Source of the DNA: Candidatus Eiseniibacteriota bacterium
GTDB taxonomy: Bacteria; Eisenbacteria; RBG-16-71-46
Assembly (NCBI GenBank): GCA_903921835.1
Contig: CAIXRL010000520.1
Span: 1-11,697 of the forward strand
DNA: 11,697 nucleotides
Reading direction: 5' to 3'
The notes below the pieces were generated by a model that was not told the origin of the DNA, searched no databases, and saw only the letters and a program-made list of their open reading frames with translations. The position numbers and the translations under genes are program-made. This document shows, piece by piece, positions 6,708 through 11,697 of the stretch; positions within the stretch are counted from its first letter, which is position 1, and the number at the start of each line of letters is the position of its first letter.

Positions 6708-7894
6708 TTGGACTCCTCTCTCGGTGTACGTACCCAGGCGCTCGCCCGCCGGTTGTTCCGGTCGAGCGCGATCGACACCTGCTCCCACATGTATCCCGGC
6801 AGCGCGCACAGGATCGTTCCCAGCGCACCGAGGTCACCCGATATCGTCATGGCGCGCACGACATGCACGCCCATCATCAGCAGCGCCAGGCCCCACACGA
6901 CCAGCGCAGTGGCGTGGCCATCGACAGCGAACGCGAGCGCGGCCGCACAGGTGCCTGCGCACAGCACGGCGGTGAAGACGGACAGCGGCGGGATGACGAG
7001 GTCCGCCAGCAGGTCGGCGCGCATCGCGTCCGGGTGTCGCAGCCAGTCGGCGAGCAACCCCGGACCGTGGCGCTGCAGGAACTCGATCCGCCCCCCGATC
7101 CAGCGCTGCTGCTGCACCCGCGAGGCGTGCCGGTCCACCGGCATGTCGCCGCGCACGATCACGTCGTCCACGTAGCCCACGCGCACGCCCGCGCGCCCGA
7201 GCTGCAGCCCGAACTCCACGTCCTCGGTGCGCGAGGTCGCGCGATGTGGATGCGCCGCGAGGCACGCCCGCGAGAACACCATGCCGTTGCCGCGCAGCCC
7301 CGCGGACCACCCGAGCCGTTCGCGTCCGCGCGAACGCACCACGTGGAAGGCGGTGAGCGCGATGCGGCGCATGGTCTCGGCAGGCCCGCCGGCGCCCGCG
7401 CGCGGGAGGTAGGCCACCTGCAGCGCGGCCTCGCCCCGCTCCAGGCGAGCCGAGCAGCGCGCGAGCAGCTCCGGATCGACACGCGTGTCCGCGTCGATGA
7501 CCACCAGCGAGTCCCAGTCCGATCCGGGGCGCTGCAGCAGCATGTCGATGGCGGCCCGCAGCGCGTGGCCCTTGCCGCGCGCGCCGGGATCGCGGCGCTC
7601 GATCACCCCGGCGCCGGCGTCGCGCGCGATCGCGGCGGTGGCGTCGCTGCAGTTGTCCGCGATGACGACGATGCGCCAGCGATCGGGCGGGTAGTCCTGG
7701 CGCGCGAGGTCCGCCAGCGTGGCGCCGATGCCGCCGGCCTCGTCGTGCGCGGGGACCAGCACGACAAATCGCCTGCCGCACGAGGAGCGACCGGCCCGGG
7801 GCCGCACCGAGAGGCAGGTGAGCAGGAACAGGTGCCCGGCCCCCAGCAGCGCTGGCACGGCGAGGACGACGAGGCCCAGGTCGATCGGGGTCAT
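6704..7894 (-). CDS. Membrane-bound processive-type family 2 glycosyltransferase
   Basis: ATG 7894 overlaps the stop of the upstream polymerase gene as ATGA and follows AGAGG at 7900-7904. The 396-residue product has one N-terminal helix (about 5-28), then a GT-A domain: FVVLVPAHDEAGGIGATL, VVIADNCSD (76-84), the DAD metal motif at 134-136, TEDVEFGL (223-230) and QQQRW (261-265). The D, DxD, ED and QxxRW pattern is that of processive beta-glycosyltransferases such as cellulose and hyaluronan synthases, though single-addition enzymes also carry it. Two or three further helices follow (about 298-350). It probably builds or extends the backbone from a nucleotide sugar at the inner face of the inner membrane. 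It lies between the polymerase-like gene and the acyltransferase. Sugar specificity cannot be read from the sequence. Confidence 0.9.
   Translation of the reverse strand: MTPIDLGLVVLAVPALLGAGHLFLLTCLSVRPRAGRSSCGRRFVVLVPAHDEAGGIGATLADLARQDYPPDRWRIVVIADNCSDATAAIARDAGAGVIERRDPGARGKGHALRAAIDMLLQRPGSDWDSLVVIDADTRVDPELLARCSARLERGEAALQVAYLPRAGAGGPAETMRRIALTAFHVVRSRGRERLGWSAGLRGNGMVFSRACLAAHPHRATSRTEDVEFGLQLGRAGVRVGYVDDVIVRGDMPVDRHASRVQQQRWIGGRIEFLQRHGPGLLADWLRHPDAMRADLLADLVIPPLSVFTAVLCAGTCAAALAFAVDGHATALVVWGLALLMMGVHVVRAMTISGDLGALGTILCALPGYMWEQVSIALDRNNRRASAWVRTPREESK
6713..6717 (-). promoter_or_regulatory. Ribosome binding site of the acyltransferase gene
   Basis: AGGAG on the minus strand, 5 bases before GTG 6707 and inside the 3' end of the preceding glycosyltransferase gene. 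It supports the GTG start over an upstream in-frame ATG at 6809. Confidence 0.6.
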
Positions 7895-9375
7895 GCGAAC
7901 CTCTCTTCCCGCCCGCCGTTCACGGCCAGGCTGCCGGCGGCGCCGACGAACGCCGTGAGCAGCAGCGTGCCCATCCAGCTCTGCAGTCCCATGTCGCCCC
8001 ACGCCTGGATGACGAAGGCCGCGAGCGCTGCGAGCGCCCCGAAGGCCACGGCGCGGTCCAGCGAGCGCCGCGCGGCGCGGTACGCGCGCAGCGCGACCGC
8101 CGCAGACACGGTCAGGCTCTGCCACACCAGCGTGAAGCCGACCACGCCCGCGAGCGAGAGCAGCCACAGGACGCTGTTGTGGGCGATGAAGCGGTACTGC
8201 GCGAAGATCTGGTCCACGCGGTTCGCCTGGACGACCTCGATGTACTCGTGCCCGAACCCTGACCCGAACACCGGCTGGCGCTTGAGGGTCTGGATGAGGT
8301 TGAAGTTCTCGATGTCGCGGGTCTTGCTCGAGTCGTCCTTCTGCTCGATGACCGAGCGCAGCTTCGTGATCGGCTTGAACAGCGGGGAGTGCGCGTTCCA
8401 GCCCACCGCCGCGTACAGCAGGAACACCGGTGCGATCGCGAGCAGGCTGCGCGTCACCTTGCGCTGAACCGCGGCGGGAGAGAGGAGCACGAGCGCCACC
8501 AGGCCGCCGGCGATGCCGACGAAGGCGATGCGCCGGTCGTTCACCAGCATGCCCAGCACCAGCAGCGGCTGGCACACGAGGTTCAACACGGTGTGCTCCA
8601 CGCACGGCCGCACCACCACCAGCACCAGGCCCAGCAGGATCGCGATCGTGGCGAGGATGGAGTCGGAGTGGGTCGTGGCGTACGCGGCGTCCAGGCCGCG
8701 CGGCACCGCGATGGCGTAGTGGAAGAAGAGCCCGAACGCCGCGCGCACGCACGCCACGACCAGCGTGATGCGCACCAGCTGGTCGCGGGAGCGCGCCGTC
8801 TTGAACGCCGTCCCGAACAGCACACCCAGCACCGGCATCCACATCAGCTGTCGGAACTGCCACAGCGAGTTCTTGAAGTCCCCGTGGCGCGCCAGGCCCC
8901 ACACCTCGAGCCCGACGATGGCCGCCAGCATGAGCGCGTAGGAGCCGCGCATGGGATTGGGCACCGGGGCGCCGGCGCCCGGCTCGTCGATCCGGTCGGC
9001 CCGCAGCTTGCGCACCACGGTGACGATCATCAGCGTCGCGATCGCGACCTCCAGCAGCGAGATGCGCAGCGCGTCGATGTGCGTCAGCTTGTTGAGGTTC
9101 TCGTAAAGGAGCCTGCCGACCGGCATGAGCGGCGACTCCCACAGACCGTCCATCGGGCGTTCGCCGGGATTGTCCGCGAGCAGCGCGACCGCGAACAGCG
9201 TGACCGCGCTCCAGCGCAGCGGCGCGATCACGATCACCACGAACAGCGCAAACGCCAGCAACGGCGCGAGCGGCGCCAGGGCACCTGCGCCCATGGCCAC
9301 CAGTGCCAGCGACGCCGCGACGCACGGCCACAGCAGCCACGTCCCCAGACGCGCCCGCTCACGGGTCGCGTTCAC
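7891..9375 (-). CDS. O-antigen ligase/polymerase (Wzy/WaaL)-like membrane protein
   Basis: GTG 9375 overlaps the stop of the chain-length gene as GTGA and follows AGGGG with 7 bases between. The 494-residue product is strongly hydrophobic, with about ten to twelve membrane segments. A long polar loop (about 326-398) lies near the C-terminal end, the position of the periplasmic loop of the Wzy_C domain. Typical elements are NDRRIAFVGI (279-288), GSGFGHEY (371-378) and AHNSVLWLLSLAGVVGF (398-414), matching the conserved arginine, glycine and HN features of O-antigen ligases and polymerases. It probably polymerises lipid-linked repeats, or ligates them to an acceptor, on the periplasmic side. 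Its position next to the Wzz-type gene favours polymerase. The frame is open far upstream, but that part is antisense to nothing recognisable and overlaps the Wzz gene out of frame. Confidence 0.85.
   Translation of the reverse strand: MNATRERARLGTWLLWPCVAASLALVAMGAGALAPLAPLLAFALFVVIVIAPLRWSAVTLFAVALLADNPGERPMDGLWESPLMPVGRLLYENLNKLTHIDALRISLLEVAIATLMIVTVVRKLRADRIDEPGAGAPVPNPMRGSYALMLAAIVGLEVWGLARHGDFKNSLWQFRQLMWMPVLGVLFGTAFKTARSRDQLVRITLVVACVRAAFGLFFHYAIAVPRGLDAAYATTHSDSILATIAILLGLVLVVVRPCVEHTVLNLVCQPLLVLGMLVNDRRIAFVGIAGGLVALVLLSPAAVQRKVTRSLLAIAPVFLLYAAVGWNAHSPLFKPITKLRSVIEQKDDSSKTRDIENFNLIQTLKRQPVFGSGFGHEYIEVVQANRVDQIFAQYRFIAHNSVLWLLSLAGVVGFTLVWQSLTVSAAVALRAYRAARRSLDRAVAFGALAALAAFVIQAWGDMGLQSWMGTLLLTAFVGAAGSLAVNGGREERFA
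7900..7904 (-). promoter_or_regulatory. Ribosome binding site of the processive-type glycosyltransferase
   Basis: AGAGG on the minus strand, 5 bases before ATG 7894. It settles the start for a frame that is open to beyond 9300 upstream. Confidence 0.55.
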
Positions 9376-10766
9376 GCGGGCGCCCCTGCGGGCGCGACGG
9401 CGCCCGCGAGTCCGGCGAAGGACAGCGAACGCCGGCCGTGCAGGTCGCGTGTCGTGGCCACCATGATCCCGGAGAACAACCCGGCGAACAGCGCCCCGAC
9501 GACGACCAGCACGGCGTTGGGGGAGTCCGGCTTGTGCGGGCGCTCGGCCGGCTGCACGACGACGTAGCGGTAGGGAAACGCCGCGCGTGCCGTCTCCATC
9601 TCCAGGTCCGCGTCGACCAGGCGGGCGTGCAGGTCCTCGTACTTGTCCACGTCCATGCGCAGCAGCGCGCGGGCGAACACGACCTGCTCGTCGTCGTCGG
9701 GGCGCGTGGTGCTCGTGCCGGCGAGCGGGTCCGCGGGCCCGTCGGACAGCAGTTCCGCGTCGCCGCCGTGCCCGACGTAGTCGCGCTCCAGCTTGCGCTC
9801 CTCCATCACGAGTCCCTGGTCGGAGGCTTCCGCCTGCTCGAGCTGGGCGATCGACGAGCGCGTGCGCTGCAGGTCGGGATTGCGCTCGCCGAGCTGGACC
9901 TGCTGCTGGGCGAGATCGGTCTCGAGCGCGGCGAGCCGCTCGCGGCGCTGGCGCTGCAGTTCCTCGCGGTAGCGCCGGTGCTCCACGAGCTGCCCGTAGA
10001 GTCCCGAGAGCTCGTCGCTCTTCTGCTGGCGGGTCGTGATCTTCGGCGCCGCCAGGCCGGCGGCGCGCGCGCGGGCCGTCCGCAGCGCCTGCACGCGATC
10101 TTCCAGCTGCGTGCCCAGCGCGGTGGTGGAACGCTGCAGGATGTCGTGGGTCTCGCGGATGCTCTGCACGTCGAGCCGGCGGCGGGTCTCGAGGAACTGC
10201 CGCTGCGCCTCCTCGACAATGCTCCGGGTGGTGTTCGGGTCGGACCAGTGCGCGCGGATGGTGAGCACCTCGTTCTGCGCCACCGCGTACAGGCGCTTCT
10301 GCAGCATCTCGACCAGCGCATCCTCGATTTCGGCCCGGCTCAGCGGGCCCCGGATGCGCTCCGTCACGGCGTCCTTGAGGCGCATCCACGGCGGCCGCGT
10401 CTCCCGCCAGCTGCGGACCAGGCCCACGGTCCGCACGATGCCGAGCAGCGTCGCGCGCTGCTCCACGAACTCGACGGCCGACCGCTCGGGCGCCTCGGCG
10501 CCGACGGGCACGGCGCGGCCGGGGTGGGCGAGCGCGGGCATGAGGTAGTTCCTGCTCAGCACCACGCGTGCCTCGGACGTGTACGTGCGCGGCAGCAGGA
10601 TCGCGGCCGCAACCCCGACCGCGGTGAACACCGCCACGCACAGCGCCACGTCGTACCAGCGGCGGCGCATCGCGCCGGAGACCAGCGCGAACGCCCGGCG
10701 CAGGACGGCGACGTCGAACCGCACGATCGGCGGCTCCGCGTCCTCGGGGCGGAGGTCAGGCGTCAT
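9372..10766 (-). CDS. Wzz-type polysaccharide chain-length determinant without kinase domain
   Basis: The 464-residue product has a cytoplasmic N-terminus, a first membrane helix (about 38-58), a long periplasmic domain with a Gln/Arg/Glu-rich coiled coil (about 195-325), and a second helix (about 417-437). That is the topology of polysaccharide co-polymerases. AERPHKPDSPN (407-417), just before helix 2, is the proline-rich Wzz motif, and FAGLFSG continues it. The chain ends about 27 residues after helix 2, so no BY-kinase with Walker motifs or tyrosine tail is fused, and none is encoded nearby. The protein should oligomerise around the polymerase and set glycan length. ATG 10766 lies inside the end of the response-regulator gene, an 11-base overlap, with CAGG 6 bases before it. 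The next gene overlaps by GTGA. Confidence 0.9.
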   Translation of the reverse strand: MTPDLRPEDAEPPIVRFDVAVLRRAFALVSGAMRRRWYDVALCVAVFTAVGVAAAILLPRTYTSEARVVLSRNYLMPALAHPGRAVPVGAEAPERSAVEFVEQRATLLGIVRTVGLVRSWRETRPPWMRLKDAVTERIRGPLSRAEIEDALVEMLQKRLYAVAQNEVLTIRAHWSDPNTTRSIVEEAQRQFLETRRRLDVQSIRETHDILQRSTTALGTQLEDRVQALRTARARAAGLAAPKITTRQQKSDELSGLYGQLVEHRRYREELQRQRRERLAALETDLAQQQVQLGERNPDLQRTRSSIAQLEQAEASDQGLVMEERKLERDYVGHGGDAELLSDGPADPLAGTSTTRPDDDEQVVFARALLRMDVDKYEDLHARLVDADLEMETARAAFPYRYVVVQPAERPHKPDSPNAVLVVVGALFAGLFSGIMVATTRDLHGRRSLSFAGLAGAVAPAGAPA

Positions 10767-11163
10767 GGGGAACCTGCCTCAGCGCGGCCGACGCGAACTG
10801 TGCGAGCAGCGTGAAGTCCACGGGCTTGGACAGAAACGCGTCGGCGCCCGCGCGCATGGCGTCCGCGCGATCGGCGAGCGCGCGGCGCGCGGACGTGATG
10901 ACGATCACGGCGCCCGACGTCGCGGGGTGGCTCCGCAGGAGTTCGCACACGGCGATGCCGCACATCCGGGGCAGCATGAGGTCCAGGCAGATGAGCCGAG
11001 GGCGCAGGCGGACCGCCTCGCTCGTCGCGGTCTCGCCGTCCGCCACCGAGCGGACCTCGTAGCCGAACTGGGAGAGGAACACCCCCAGCAGCATTCCCAG
11101 CTCGGGTGCGTCGTCGACGACGAGCGCCAGCGGCCGGTCGAGGGGCGGGTTCGCGTCGGTCAC
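10756..11163 (-). CDS. Receiver-only response regulator
   Basis: The 135-residue product is a single CheY-like receiver domain. All key residues are present: the acidic pair Asp17-Asp18 (LVVDDAPEL), the phosphate acceptor Asp61 (LICLDLMLPRM), Thr90 (VIVITSA) and Lys113 (FLSKPVD). No DNA-binding, GGDEF or other output domain follows. It should act by protein contact after phosphorylation, or serve in a phosphorelay. GTG 11163 overlaps the stop of the upstream small gene as GTGA and has GAGG 5 bases before it; an upstream ATG at 11196 would add 11 residues overlapping that gene. No histidine kinase lies in the window, so its partner must be encoded elsewhere. Its position just before the Wzz gene suggests it controls assembly or length of the polysaccharide. 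Confidence 0.9.
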   Translation of the reverse strand: MTDANPPLDRPLALVVDDAPELGMLLGVFLSQFGYEVRSVADGETATSEAVRLRPRLICLDLMLPRMCGIAVCELLRSHPATSGAVIVITSARRALADRADAMRAGADAFLSKPVDFTLLAQFASAALRQVPHDA

Positions 11164-11330
11164 TTGAGCCTCGGGTAGACGTAGAGCAGCGCGCACACGT
11201 AGAGCGCCGCGAAGATGCCGAACTGCGCCACGAGCGGCCGCCAGCGCCGGTCGCCCGGTGTCCGCCGCGCGGCCAGGACGGGGACGGCGAACGTGGCGAT
11301 CAGCACCGAGATGAGGAGGGCCTTCTGCAT
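11160..11330 (-). CDS. Small two-helix membrane protein of unknown function
   Basis: The 56-residue product has two hydrophobic helices (about 4-20 and 33-53) joined by a strongly basic loop with Arg22, 23, 28, 29 and 31, and it ends YPRLK. By the positive-inside rule the loop should face the cytoplasm and both ends the periplasm. The first helix could instead be a signal peptide (VPVLAAR resembles a cleavage site), but the short remainder makes a double-pass protein more likely. ATG 11330 begins 4 bases after the stop of the upstream gene, with AGGA 10 bases before it. The stop overlaps the response-regulator start by GTGA. I do not recognise a named family. Coupling to both neighbours argues that it is a real gene. 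Confidence 0.7.
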   Translation of the reverse strand: MQKALLISVLIATFAVPVLAARRTPGDRRWRPLVAQFGIFAALYVCALLYVYPRLK

Positions 11331-11334
11331 CGCG

Positions 11335-11697
11335 TCAGCGTCCTGTCGTGAGGGGAGGCGTCCAGGCGAAGCCTGCACGGGAGCTACTTTGCACCTCGCG
11401 TGCCAGCGCGGACCCGCGGGTCGAGTGCTCCGATACGAGCCGCAGTGTGAACGCCCCCGCGCGCAGGTGGCAGGTGACCGTGGCCTCCATCTGGGCCTGG
11501 CGGGTCCGCGTCACCCCGGTGCCGACGTCGGCGCCGGCGCTGCAGGCGAGCCCCAGCTCCCAGCTTCGCGCCCACCGCACGGCGCCCCGCAGGTCCGACT
11601 CGAACGCGCTGTTCGGCGTGCCCACCGACCGCTCCAGCCGCGGGGCGAACGCGCCACCCCAGCGCCACGAGGCGCGCCGGCGCGCCAGCCGGGTGCC
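11335..11697 (-). CDS. C-terminal part of a probable outer-membrane beta-barrel protein (5' end outside window)
   Basis: The frame is open from the right edge to TGA 11335-11337, giving 120 residues. It shows alternating polar and hydrophobic stretches, for instance ATVTCHLRAGAFTLRLVSEH and ARSWELGLACSAGADVGTG, as in strands of an outer-membrane barrel, with Ser/Arg/Gly turns between. It does not end in the aromatic residue usual at barrel C-termini; the last residues are PPLTTGR. It lies directly upstream of the small membrane protein with a 4-base gap, so it belongs to the operon. In such loci this could be an export or surface-anchoring barrel, but the family cannot be named from this fragment. 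An internal GTG at 11625 was not taken as the start because the frame stays protein-like up to the edge. Confidence 0.6.
   Translation of the reverse strand, partial: GTRLARRRASWRWGGAFAPRLERSVGTPNSAFESDLRGAVRWARSWELGLACSAGADVGTGVTRTRQAQMEATVTCHLRAGAFTLRLVSEHSTRGSALAREVQSSSRAGFAWTPPLTTGR

Noticed and set aside
6163..6837. Upstream extension of the fusion protein to 6837
   Set aside because: It overlaps the acyltransferase gene in another frame and is low-complexity. GTG 6162 has GGAGG and a GTGA overlap.
6671..8467. 598-residue open frame on the plus strand
   Set aside because: It is antisense to two well-supported glycosyltransferase genes and the polymerase gene, is rich in His/Arg/Gln/Ala, and shows no domain or membrane pattern. 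Long antisense frames are expected at this GC content.
7895..9340. Upstream extension of the glycosyltransferase frame to 9340
   Set aside because: It lies out of frame over the polymerase gene with no domain features. ATG 7894 has an ATGA overlap and AGAGG.
9376..10641. Upstream extension of the polymerase frame to an ATG at 10641
   Set aside because: The added sequence overlaps the Wzz gene out of frame and is Arg/Ala-rich. GTG 9375, with its GTGA overlap and ribosome binding site, starts exactly where the hydrophobic protein begins.
9303..10814. 503-residue open frame on the plus strand
   Set aside because: It is the mirror of the Wzz-type gene, with repetitive Arg/Ala/Gly/Leu composition and no recognisable motif.
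1..11697. tRNA, rRNA, CRISPR array, insertion sequence or phage attachment site
   Set aside because: No cloverleaf, array of spaced repeats, transposase motif or terminal inverted repeat was seen on either strand.

Overview
The window is very GC-rich chromosomal DNA with many GTG starts and start/stop overlaps of the GTGA or ATGA type. A lipoprotein signal, a Wzz-type chain-length protein and a probable outer-membrane beta-barrel tail all point to a diderm (Gram-negative) bacterium. The phylum cannot be fixed from sequence alone. The mix of a bacterial SUI1/YciH protein, CbpA plus CbpM, and a large membrane protein with TPR repeats occurs in high-GC Proteobacteria and in several less-studied phyla.

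Region 1 (1-1825, minus) is the first 608 residues of a polytopic membrane protein resembling a GT-C glycosyltransferase, followed by tetratricopeptide repeats. It starts with GTG and runs off the left edge. Region 2 (1917-4559, plus) holds four genes in one direction: a YciH/SUI1-like factor split by an apparent one-base frameshift, a 304-base stretch without a gene, a small envelope lipoprotein whose C-terminal tail is also displaced by an apparent frameshift, and an intact CbpA-type DnaJ chaperone translationally coupled to its CbpM modulator. Both frameshifts go the same way, as if one base were missing.

Region 3 (4483-11697, minus) is a compact polysaccharide operon read from right to left. 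It contains the tail of a probable outer-membrane protein, a 56-residue two-helix membrane protein, a receiver-only response regulator, a Wzz-type chain-length determinant without a kinase domain, an O-antigen ligase/polymerase-like membrane protein, a processive-type family 2 glycosyltransferase, a serine-acetyltransferase-like hexapeptide enzyme, and a protein fusing a family 2 glycosyltransferase to a second such acyltransferase. Six successive junctions overlap: five by 4 bases and one by 11. The last gene runs 77 bases into the 3' end of cbpM on the opposite strand.

The operon supplies sugar transfer, decoration by acyl groups, polymerisation or ligation, and length control. The receiver protein suggests that phosphorylation controls some step. 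No priming transferase, flippase, Wza-type exporter or sensor kinase is visible; they would lie to the right of the window or elsewhere.
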